From NCBI GenBank assembly GCA_002841605.1, contig PHAF01000057.1, positions 1 through 11,219 on the forward strand: 11,219 bases of DNA. The letters are read 5' to 3'. Below, piece by piece: positions 1 through 6,585 of this stretch. The first letter of the stretch is position 1. The number at the start of each line of letters is the position of its first letter. This stretch comes from Firmicutes bacterium HGW-Firmicutes-10. Lineage in GTDB: Bacteria > Bacillota_I > Bacilli_A > Erysipelotrichales > Erysipelotrichaceae. The notes beneath the pieces are model-generated. The model searched no databases and was not told the origin of the DNA. It saw nothing but the letters and a program-made list of their open reading frames with translations. The position numbers and the translations under genes were made by a program.

Positions 1-335
1 ATTGTTTCACGTGGAACATTCGGTAAGACGCTCATAATCTTCTGAATTTTGTCCTCAATATCAGCAACTTTGGCATCCAATTGGGTTATCTGTTCATTAG
101 CTTCGCCTACTTCTTGCATAATTTCCGTAGTGTCTTTGCCTTCACGCTTTAAAAGTCCGATCTTTTTGGACGTTTCATTACGGAAATTTTTCTTTGCTTC
201 CACTTCGGTTAATAGCAATCTACGTTCTTCATCCCACTTCACGATTTCACGAATAACAGAGAAATCAGCTCCACGAGTCTGAAGTCTGCGAATGATTTCC
301 TCAGGATTCTCCCTGATCAATTTAATATCGAGCAT
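1..335 (-). CDS. serS: Seryl-tRNA synthetase, N-terminal part (runs off the window edge)
   Basis: Seryl-tRNA synthetase charges tRNA-Ser with serine in the cytoplasm. Only the first 111 codons are present. They begin MLDIKLIRENPEEIIRRL and form the long helical arm typical of class II SerRS (roughly residues 28-100, rich in E, K and R), which grips the long variable arm of tRNA-Ser. They end at LPNVPRET, the family's hinge (LPNxPHES in relatives) before the catalytic core. The ATG at 335 is preceded by AAGGAGGG five bases upstream. The gene sits behind a serine-type T-box leader, which independently supports the identity. The last visible codons contain a parS-like site. The catalytic motifs lie outside the window, so integrity of the enzyme cannot be judged. 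Confidence 0.95.
   Translation of the reverse strand, partial: MLDIKLIRENPEEIIRRLQTRGADFSVIREIVKWDEERRLLLTEVEAKKNFRNETSKKIGLLKREGKDTTEIMQEVGEANEQITQLDAKVADIEDKIQKIMSVLPNVPRET
3..18. promoter_or_regulatory. parS site inside serS
   Basis: The sequence TGTTTCACGTGGAACA, read on the other strand as TGTTCCACGTGAAACA, matches the Bacillus-type parS consensus TGTTNCACGTGAAACA at every fixed position. It lies in codons for N-V-P-R-E-T of SerRS. ParB (Spo0J) would bind it as a clamp, slide outward and recruit SMC near the origin. The match is seen directly; occupancy is inferred. No parB gene is in the window. Confidence 0.75.
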
Positions 336-341
336 ATTTAC

Positions 342-348
342 CCTCCTT
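342..348 (-). promoter_or_regulatory. serS ribosome binding site
   Basis: AAGGAGG-type Shine-Dalgarno on the minus strand, about six bases before the serS ATG at 335. It lies just downstream of the poly-U tract of the T-box terminator, so it is transcribed only on read-through. Confidence 0.85.
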
Positions 349-350
349 AA

Positions 351-390
351 AATAAAAAAAGACAACACAAGGGACGATTCTCCGTGTTGC
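351..390 (-). terminator. T-box-controlled intrinsic terminator
   Basis: On the minus strand GGCAACAC pairs with GTGTTGTC (one G-U pair) around a short inner GGA/TCC helix, followed by TTTTTTTATTTT. The 5' arm overlaps the end of the T-box bulge and antiterminator, so the two folds exclude one another, as expected for attenuation by uncharged tRNA. Confidence 0.85.
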
Positions 391-400
391 CACCCTTCTT

Positions 401-424
401 GCAATGTTTCACGTGAAACAATGC
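401..424. promoter_or_regulatory. Perfect parS palindrome within the T-box leader
   Basis: Positions 405-420 are TGTTTCACGTGAAACA, a perfect 16-bp palindrome identical to the ParB/Spo0J binding consensus. The dyad extends to 401-424 with one mismatched pair per arm. In the RNA it would fold into a ten-pair hairpin with an ACGU loop and one U-U mismatch. This hairpin ends three bases before the T-box antiterminator. The centre is about 400 bp from that of the parS at 3-18 and about 10.2 kb from the oriC box cluster, a normal distance for origin-proximal parS. Confidence 0.9.
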
Positions 425-570
425 CTCTTATACAGATAACGGCTGTAACCGTAAGGACATTACTCCTTCACTCTTGGGTGGATTTCCTGATGGCCGTCAC
501 AACTCTCACCAACCGTTGTGTCTCTGAATCCGACTTCTCAGTACTTGTCCCTGTCTTCGTTTATAGGTAT

Positions 571-599
571 ATTCTAATGGTCTCTGACAGCATTGTCAA
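571..599 (-). promoter_or_regulatory. serS promoter (sigma-A type)
   Basis: A perfect -35 TTGACA (594-599), a 17-bp spacer and -10 TAGAAT (571-576) on the minus strand predict a start near 564, just before Stem I of the T-box leader. The -35 lies within ten bases of the stop codon of the upstream gene. Confidence 0.88.
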
Positions 600-604
600 C
601 ATGA

Positions 605-1189
605 TTAAATTCCGTATTCCTTGAATAATCCTGCATCTATACCCGCTTTCACACGCTCAAATAACTGGGGGTGATGTTCCATAACTACTTTCATTATACT
701 CTCCCCATACATACGGTATTTGATAATCGCGCGATCTACCAAGTCTTGATCATCCTGAGGTATGCCATTGATCTTTTCCGGAAAATAACAAATTCTCATA
801 AGTTTGTTTTTATCCAAAATAGTCAGAAACTCATATAAATCGGTGATTATCTCTTCTTTTAACACTTCACAGCCCTCGTTTATAATGTATCTGTCTGACC
901 AATAAGTTTCAACGCTATCCTTAACACATGGTTTTAATTGATAAATAGATACCTTTTTACCCTTTAGGGTCGAGAAAATACTTTTTTCGTAACGTTCACA
1001 CAGAAAACATTGACCACTTTTCAAATCTTTTCCGATCGTATAGCTAAAATCGTTGTTTTTACTAATAAAATCCAGTAAACTCGCGACTTTGTTTTTACAT
1101 CCGGTTTTTTCAGATAAGCCTGGCTCAGCAGAGTCTGAGGATATAACTTTCAATCCGCTTATATATGAGCTGTAATATATAGTCTCCAT
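605..1189 (-). CDS. Uncharacterised 194-residue protein
   Basis: I do not recognise this protein and assign no function. The start at 1189 (METIYYSSYISGLKVISS) is preferred over in-frame ATGs further upstream because GGAGG lies six bases before it (1196-1200). It appears soluble and cytoplasmic, with no signal peptide or membrane segment. It has six cysteines, including a CFLC pair at 61-64, a mixed beta-rich N-terminal half, and a helical C-terminal half (about residues 105-194) with an acidic/aromatic stretch and HH at 172-173. The opening YYSS...GLKVI and overall layout vaguely recall small uncharacterised Bacillota proteins, but I cannot confirm a family. It lies between serS (same strand, downstream, with its own promoter) and a divergent EamA gene. 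No terminator is evident before the serS promoter. Confidence 0.75.
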   Translation of the reverse strand: METIYYSSYISGLKVISSDSAEPGLSEKTGCKNKVASLLDFISKNNDFSYTIGKDLKSGQCFLCERYEKSIFSTLKGKKVSIYQLKPCVKDSVETYWSDRYIINEGCEVLKEEIITDLYEFLTILDKNKLMRICYFPEKINGIPQDDQDLVDRAIIKYRMYGESIMKVVMEHHPQLFERVKAGIDAGLFKEYGI

Positions 1190-1281
1190 ATACATCCTCC
1201 GATACATTGTTATTATTTTCTCACAGACGAATGACTTATTCAATATTTTAAATAAATGTGTTCAATATCGTATATTTAGTG

Positions 1282-1287
1282 TAGAAT
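1282..1287 (+). promoter_or_regulatory. Possible -10 element for the EamA gene
   Basis: TAGAAT at 1282-1287 is a good -10, but the -35 position (about 1259-1264, TGTTCA) is poor. A start near 1294 would lie after the ATG at 1291, which favours the downstream start at 1321. The divergent spacer 1190-1320 is AT-rich and must also promote the minus-strand gene; I see no convincing element for that one. Confidence 0.4.
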
Positions 1288-1320
1288 AGCATGCATAAAG
1301 CCAGAACAAAGGATATGACT

Positions 1321-2175
1321 ATGAAACAACGTGACGGATCATTATTAATATTTATGGCCGCAGTAATGTGGAGTTTCGGAGGACTTGCTGCTAAAATTTT
1401 GACCTGGAACGCTTTTTCCATTGCGTGTGTACGCGGATTGATTGCCTTTGTCGTTATTTTTATCTATCGCGGTAAAACCCGTATATCATTTTCTAAGTCA
1501 ACCGTGTTATCCGCTATATCTTTAACCTTGACCACAACGTTATTTATGTTAGCCAACAAACTGACTACATCAGCCAACGCCATCGTTCTTCAATACTCTG
1601 CACCCGTTTTTATCCTTTTGTTCTCATTTGTATTTCAAAAATATACACCCTCGCGCAAAGATGTGATTGCGGTCACTCTGACTTTGTTCGGTATTTCGCT
1701 ATTCTTTATCGAAAGACTTCAAACCGGCTATTGGTTCGGTGATTTCATCGGTCTTCTTTCCGGTGTGAGCTTTGCCGGTGTATTCTTTGCCAATAAATTG
1801 CCCAATGCCAATCCTGTGGATGCATCGTTGTTAGGCAACCTGTTCAGTATATTTTTGGTGCCTTTTCTGTTTTTTGATAAAAATTTCCTTACATTCAGCA
1901 CGATTAATTGGACTGTCATTCTTTTAATGGGCACATTACAGTTGGGTATTCCTTATATTTTATTCTCTTTGGGCATAAAACGGACTTCAGCGGTGAAAAG
2001 TTCGATCATTGCTACGATCGAACCTATTCTTAATCCTATTTGGGTATTTCTTGCGGTACAAGAAGTCCCAGGAGTCCTATCTCTTTTTGGTGGTTCGATC
2101 GTATTACTTACGATAGTCATATATAATATAACTAAAACCAAGGAAAACTATAAAATAAGTGGCGAGCCCGGTTGA
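1321..2175 (+). CDS. EamA/DMT-family membrane transporter
   Basis: This is a ten-helix inner-membrane permease of the drug/metabolite transporter superfamily, which typically exports amino acids or other metabolites. The substrate cannot be told from sequence. Two EamA repeats are visible: about residues 7-130, with VLQYSAPVFILLFSFVF at 89-105, and about 137-270, with ATIEPILNPIWVF at 231-243. This arrangement is the family hallmark. I start at 1321 (284 residues) because AAAGG at 1308-1312 is eight bases upstream. ATGs at 1291 and 1315 are in frame but lack usable spacing. It is convergent with gyrA and divergent from the unknown gene, and it runs head-on to the leftward fork. Its last codons (for SGEPG) and stop are formed by the terminator hairpin. 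Confidence 0.92.
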   Translation: MKQRDGSLLIFMAAVMWSFGGLAAKILTWNAFSIACVRGLIAFVVIFIYRGKTRISFSKSTVLSAISLTLTTTLFMLANKLTTSANAIVLQYSAPVFILLFSFVFQKYTPSRKDVIAVTLTLFGISLFFIERLQTGYWFGDFIGLLSGVSFAGVFFANKLPNANPVDASLLGNLFSIFLVPFLFFDKNFLTFSTINWTVILLMGTLQLGIPYILFSLGIKRTSAVKSSIIATIEPILNPIWVFLAVQEVPGVLSLFGGSIVLLTIVIYNITKTKENYKISGEPG

Positions 2176-2190
2176 GCTCGCCACTTTTAT
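2157..2190. terminator. Bidirectional terminator between EamA gene and gyrA
   Basis: A perfect 11-bp stem AAGTGGCGAGC / GCTCGCCACTT (2157-2167 with 2176-2186) has an 8-base loop. It is followed on the + strand by TTTTAT and on the minus strand by TTATTTTATAG, so it can end both convergent transcripts. The stop codon of the EamA gene (2173-2175) is in the loop, and the gyrA stop (2187-2189) abuts the stem. Confidence 0.9.
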
Positions 2191-4649
2191 GCACTAATTT
2201 CTTCTTTTTCAGTTGTTTCTTCAACTTCCTCAACCGGAATGACCGCAACAGAGGAAACACTGTGACCTTCACCTAACTGAATTAACTTGACTCCTTGAGT
2301 ATTACGTCCGTAAGTTCCAACATTCTTCAAAGAAATTCGAATAACGATTCCTTCATCTGTAACAATTAACAGTTCTTCTTTACCTGTAACTGCACGCATT
2401 GACACCAGTGGTCCGTTTTTCTCTGTTATATTGATGGTTTTTACCCCTTTAGCACCACGATTAGTTAGACGATAGTCTTCCAACGGAGATTTTTTACCAT
2501 ACCCGCCTTGCGTTACCGCAAGAATGTATTCGCCTTCTTTATCTGTCGTCATACCAATAACTTCACTTCCATCAACATTGAATCCTCGAACTCCAGCAGC
2601 ATTTCTTCCCATAGGACGAACATCATTCTCATTGAAGCGAACAGCTTTCCCGTTTGCACCAGCAATAATGACCTCATCATCCCCTGTTGTTTGTTTGACG
2701 GCAATCAATTCATCTCCATCTCGAAGTGAAATAGCGATCTTGCCGGATTGACGGATCGACTCAAACTCAGAAACTGCTACACGCTTGACCAAGCCTTCTT
2801 TTGTACTAAATACAAAGAATGCATTGTTTGAGTCCGTGCTAACAGCTGACATTGCCTTAACTTTCTCATCTTTATCCAGATTTAACAGATTTACAACCGG
2901 TATCCCTTTGGCGATCCGGCTTGCCTGAGGTACACGATATCCCTTGATTCGATAAACTTTGCCAAAATTTGTAAATAACAACAAATAATCGTGCGTAGAC
3001 ATCGTTATAAACTGATCGACAATGTCATCGGAATGGGTTGCCATCCCTTTAACACCCTTACCACCACGGTTTTGTACATGGAATGTATCGATAGTTGTCC
3101 GTTTGATATAACCGTTGAGAGTCATCGCAATGACGACATCCTCGATTGGAATCAGATCTTCATCTTGCATGTCTAAATCCGCTTCAATGACTTCTGTGCG
3201 CCGCAAATCTTTGAATCGAGCCTTTACTTCAAGTAGCTCATCTTTAATAATGGCCATAATCCGCCAGTGATTAGCTAAAATATCTTCGAAATCAGCAATT
3301 GCTGACATTAACTGAGCATATTCCTCTTCAATTTTCGAACGCTCCAGACCGGTCAACCGGCGTAAACGCATATCGAGAATTGCTTTTGCCTGGATTTCGG
3401 TCAAACCGAACCGATCTATCAAAGCAACCATTGCGGAAGTATCGTCTTTCGAAGAACGAATGATCGCAATGACCTCATCAATAAAGTCCAAGGCAATGCG
3501 CAAACCTTCCAGGATATGAGCGCGGTCTTTCGCCCGGTTCAAATCATAATTGGTTCTGCGAACGACTACATCAACCTGATGGTCGATATAATGATTCAAT
3601 ACCTCTTTGATTGACAGCTGTTTTGGTGCGTTATCGACCAGAGCCAGCATATTTACACCAAATGTCGTTTGCAATGCCGTCATTCGATACAATTGGTTCA
3701 AAATAACTTCACTTTGAACGTCTCTGCGCAACTCAATAACTACACGGATTCCGTCACGATTGGATTCATCGCGCAAATCGGTAATGCCCTCAATCAATTT
3801 ATCTCTGACCAACTGAGCAATTTTCTCTACCAGATTGGCTTTATTTACTTGATAAGGTATTTCCGAGACGATCAATTGTTTCTTTCCGTTAGCCATCTCC
3901 AATGTATCGACCTTAGCACGGACAATAATCGACCCTCGACCCGTCTCATACGCTTGTTTGATACCGGAACGCCCCAAAATATAGGCTCCTGTCGGAAAAT
4001 CAGGGCCTTTTATAACTTCCATCAGATCAACGACCGTTATATCCGGATCTTCCATAATAGCTATGGTAGCATCAATAGTTTCTCCCAAATGATGGGGAGG
4101 GATATTTGTAGCCATACCGACAGCGATCCCGGTAGTACCATTAACAAGTAAATTCGGAAAATGTGCAGGCATTACGACGGGTTCTTGTTCCTCACCGTCA
4201 TAGTTATCCATGTAATCGATCGTGTCTTTTTGAATATCTCGCAATAGTTCCATAGCAATCTTCGACATACGAGCTTCTGTATATCGCATTGCTGCAGCTC
4301 CATCACCATCGATTGATCCAAAGTTACCATGACCGTCAATCAACATATAGCGGTAAGAAAAATCTTGTGCCATGCGCACCATCGTGTCATAAACAGCAAC
4401 GTCGCCATGCGGATGGTATTTACCAATGACTTCTCCTACGATACGCGCAGATTTTTTAAACGGTTTGTCACTATGCATCCCTAAGTCGTTCATCGCATAC
4501 AATATACGGCGATGGACCGGTTTTAACCCGTCCCTAACATCCGGTAGTGCTCTTGCGACAATAACAGACATGGCATAATCGAGAAATGAGGTCTTCATTT
4601 CTGATGTTATATTGACTTGTCTAATTTTTTGTCCACTATAATCTTCCAT
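2187..4649 (-). CDS. gyrA: DNA gyrase subunit A
   Basis: GyrA is the DNA-breaking and rejoining subunit of the A2B2 gyrase, which introduces negative supercoils ahead of forks. Its 820 residues are normal length. The N-terminal winged-helix/tower domain begins with the family stretch DYAMSVIVARALPDVRDGLK (24-43). The catalytic tyrosine is Y123 in MRYTEA. The C-terminal beta-pinwheel carries the GyrA box QNRGGKG (526-532), which marks it as gyrase rather than topoisomerase IV. The protein ends in an acidic tail. In the quinolone region the motif is HPHGDVAVYD (80-89): residue 84 is Val where Ser is usual, while Asp88 is kept. The ATG at 4649 has AAGGAGG six bases upstream (4656-4662), directly after the gyrB stop. 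It is the last gene of the dnaN-to-gyrA operon. Confidence 0.98.
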   Translation of the reverse strand: MEDYSGQKIRQVNITSEMKTSFLDYAMSVIVARALPDVRDGLKPVHRRILYAMNDLGMHSDKPFKKSARIVGEVIGKYHPHGDVAVYDTMVRMAQDFSYRYMLIDGHGNFGSIDGDGAAAMRYTEARMSKIAMELLRDIQKDTIDYMDNYDGEEQEPVVMPAHFPNLLVNGTTGIAVGMATNIPPHHLGETIDATIAIMEDPDITVVDLMEVIKGPDFPTGAYILGRSGIKQAYETGRGSIIVRAKVDTLEMANGKKQLIVSEIPYQVNKANLVEKIAQLVRDKLIEGITDLRDESNRDGIRVVIELRRDVQSEVILNQLYRMTALQTTFGVNMLALVDNAPKQLSIKEVLNHYIDHQVDVVVRRTNYDLNRAKDRAHILEGLRIALDFIDEVIAIIRSSKDDTSAMVALIDRFGLTEIQAKAILDMRLRRLTGLERSKIEEEYAQLMSAIADFEDILANHWRIMAIIKDELLEVKARFKDLRRTEVIEADLDMQDEDLIPIEDVVIAMTLNGYIKRTTIDTFHVQNRGGKGVKGMATHSDDIVDQFITMSTHDYLLLFTNFGKVYRIKGYRVPQASRIAKGIPVVNLLNLDKDEKVKAMSAVSTDSNNAFFVFSTKEGLVKRVAVSEFESIRQSGKIAISLRDGDELIAVKQTTGDDEVIIAGANGKAVRFNENDVRPMGRNAAGVRGFNVDGSEVIGMTTDKEGEYILAVTQGGYGKKSPLEDYRLTNRGAKGVKTINITEKNGPLVSMRAVTGKEELLIVTDEGIVIRISLKNVGTYGRNTQGVKLIQLGEGHSVSSVAVIPVEEVEETTEKEEISA

Positions 4650-4662
4650 GATTTACCTCCTT

Positions 4663-6585
4663 CTAGATATCCAGGTTTTTAACAAAATGGGCATTATCAA
4701 CGATAAAATTACGTCTAGGCTCTACTTCGTCCCCCATCAACATCTCAAACACTGCATCAGCTTCCATTGCGTTCTCTACGGTCACTTGAATCAATGTGCG
4801 TACCATAGGATCCATTGTGGTCTCCCATAATTGCTCCGGATTCATTTCACCCAGACCTTTATAGCGCTGAATGTTGAAACGATCGCCGATTTCAGCTTTA
4901 ATAGTCTCTAATTGGGCATCAGAGTATGCGTATCTCACCATACTGCCCTTCGATATCTTGTAAAGGGGCGGTTGCGCAATATAGATGTATCCGCCTTCTA
5001 TCAGCGGTTTTAAGAATCGGTAGAAAAATGTCAAAATCAACGTCCGTATATGAGCACCATCGACATCGGCATCAGTCATGATGACGATTTTATGATATCT
5101 CAGTTTGTCTGTATCCAATTCATCACCAATACCACAGCCAAAAGCTGTAATCATGGTACGAATTTCATTATTATCGAATATTTTGTGTAATCTGGCTTTT
5201 TCGACGTTAATAACCTTACCACGTAAAGGCAAAATTGCCTGAAATTCACGGTTTCGCCCCAATTTTGCTGAGCCACCGGCCGAATCACCTTCCACAAGAT
5301 ATATTTCACTGATGCTTGCATCACGGGTTGAGCAATCAGCCAGTTTACCGGGCAGTGAGGACACTTCCAGTGCACCTTTACGACGAGTCAGTTCCCGTGC
5401 TTTCTTCGCGGCTAGACGCGCTTTGGAAGCGACAACAGCTTTCTCGACAATGATCTTCGCTGCCTGCGGATTTTCCATCAAGAAACGCTCCAATTGTTCA
5501 GACAAGATGCCGGAAACGATTCTGCGGACTTCACCATTTCCTAATTTAGTCTTGGTTTGTCCTTCATATTGAGGATCCGGGTGTTTTACTGAAATAATTG
5601 CTGTCAATCCTTCTCTTACATCCTCACCAAGCAAACTTTCTTCTTCTTTCTTAATGAAATTAGCCTTCGTAGCATAACTGTTGATGATACGCGTCAACGC
5701 TAGCCGGAATCCCTCTTCATGAGTTCCTCCTTCATGAGTGTTGATGTTGTTGCAGAAACTGTAAATGGATGGAATGTACCCGTCGTTGTATTGCATAGCA
5801 ACTTCAACGATCACACCCTCTTCCTCTCCTTCAACATAAACTACTTCCTGATGGATAGGGGTTTTGTTTTTATTCATAAACGAAACATATTCCTTGATAC
5901 CGCCACGATAAATAAACTCCTTGACTCTTCCTTCAGAATCCAGGCGTTCGTCAACAAAAACAATTCGAATACCCTTATTCAAAAACGCCATCTGACGCAG
6001 ACGGTCACGAATTGTTTCATGATTATACGATGTTGTTTCTTTGAAAATAGTGGGATCAGCTTTAAAGATAACTTTACTGCCCTTTTTATCCGTGTCTTCA
6101 AGTTCGATAACCCCGCCTACAGCCGTTCCGCCATTCTCAAAGCGCTGATAAAAGGTTTTCTGGCCGTTATAAACAAATACTTCCAACCATTCTGATAGTG
6201 CATTAACGACAGAAGCGCCGACACCATGCAAACCTCCTGAAACCTTGTATGCACCACCACCAAATTTTCCTCCGGCATGAAGCACGGTAAAAATCGTTTC
6301 AATCATTGATTTTCCGGTCTTCTCATGAATACCTACAGGCATTCCCCGGCCATTATCTTCGACAGATACGATATTATCTTCAGAAATTGTTACTGTAATC
6401 AAGTCAGCATGTCCCGCCAAGGCTTCATCGATGGCATTATCGACGATTTCCCATACCAAATGGTGTAAACCGCGTTCTGAAGTCGTGCCAATGTACATGC
6501 CTGGACGTTTACGAACAGCCTCTAATCCTTCAAGAACCTGAATGTCATTTGATGTATATGAATGTTCAACTCTGTTATCATTCAT
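4663..6585 (-). CDS. gyrB: DNA gyrase subunit B
   Basis: GyrB is the ATPase subunit of gyrase. It dimerises on ATP binding and drives strand passage. At 640 residues it is full length. The GHKL ATPase has EIVDNAIDEA (46-55, with the Mg-binding Asn50), DNGRGMP (77-83) and the ATP-lid SGGLHGVGASVVNALS (116-131). The TOPRIM domain has EGDSAGG (432-438) and DADVDG (505-510). The C-terminal part has QRYKGLGEMNPEQLW (573-587). It lacks the long insert found in proteobacterial GyrB, as in other Gram-positives. Leu442 stands where Gln is common in AKQGR, a position that varies between species. The start overlaps the recF stop (ATGA, 6582-6585), with AAGGAGG seven bases upstream (6593-6599). Its TAG stop at 4663-4665 touches the gyrA Shine-Dalgarno. 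Confidence 0.98.
   Translation of the reverse strand: MNDNRVEHSYTSNDIQVLEGLEAVRKRPGMYIGTTSERGLHHLVWEIVDNAIDEALAGHADLITVTISEDNIVSVEDNGRGMPVGIHEKTGKSMIETIFTVLHAGGKFGGGAYKVSGGLHGVGASVVNALSEWLEVFVYNGQKTFYQRFENGGTAVGGVIELEDTDKKGSKVIFKADPTIFKETTSYNHETIRDRLRQMAFLNKGIRIVFVDERLDSEGRVKEFIYRGGIKEYVSFMNKNKTPIHQEVVYVEGEEEGVIVEVAMQYNDGYIPSIYSFCNNINTHEGGTHEEGFRLALTRIINSYATKANFIKKEEESLLGEDVREGLTAIISVKHPDPQYEGQTKTKLGNGEVRRIVSGILSEQLERFLMENPQAAKIIVEKAVVASKARLAAKKARELTRRKGALEVSSLPGKLADCSTRDASISEIYLVEGDSAGGSAKLGRNREFQAILPLRGKVINVEKARLHKIFDNNEIRTMITAFGCGIGDELDTDKLRYHKIVIMTDADVDGAHIRTLILTFFYRFLKPLIEGGYIYIAQPPLYKISKGSMVRYAYSDAQLETIKAEIGDRFNIQRYKGLGEMNPEQLWETTMDPMVRTLIQVTVENAMEADAVFEMLMGDEVEPRRNFIVDNAHFVKNLDI

Larger units (their letters stand above)
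351..565 (-). ncRNA. Serine-responsive T-box leader of serS
   Basis: This cis-acting RNA senses uncharged tRNA-Ser and controls transcription into serS. Stem I spans 476-551, with the AGUA motif on its 5' side (543-546) and GAAAUCCA on its 3' side. That places a UCC (Ser) specifier at 480-482. The distal hairpin at 498-520 has a perfect CACAAC/GUUGUG stem. Two small hairpins follow (453-468 and 439-452), then a parS-derived hairpin (401-424). The T-box AAGGGUGGC (389-397) pairs its AAGGG with CCCUU (369-373) to make the antiterminator. The UGGC bulge (389-392) complements GCCA, fitting a tRNA-Ser with G as discriminator base. Helices were assigned by eye. The 5' end is inferred from the promoter. 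Confidence 0.92.

Noticed and set aside
292..624. Open frame of 110 codons on the + strand across the serS leader
   Set aside because: It is antisense to the serS start, T-box RNA and promoter, all of which explain the sequence fully.
1291..1320. Upstream ATG (1291) as start of the EamA gene
   Set aside because: No Shine-Dalgarno precedes it and the only good -10 (1282-1287) would start transcription after it; AAAGG at 1308-1312 supports 1321.
3669..4151. Long + strand open frames inside gyrA (also at 5719-6195 inside gyrB)
   Set aside because: They are antisense to highly conserved gyrase segments and show no protein features of their own.
5257..5262. Leu442 in GyrB where Gln is common, as a resistance mark
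   Set aside because: This position varies between gyrases, so I do not treat it as notable.
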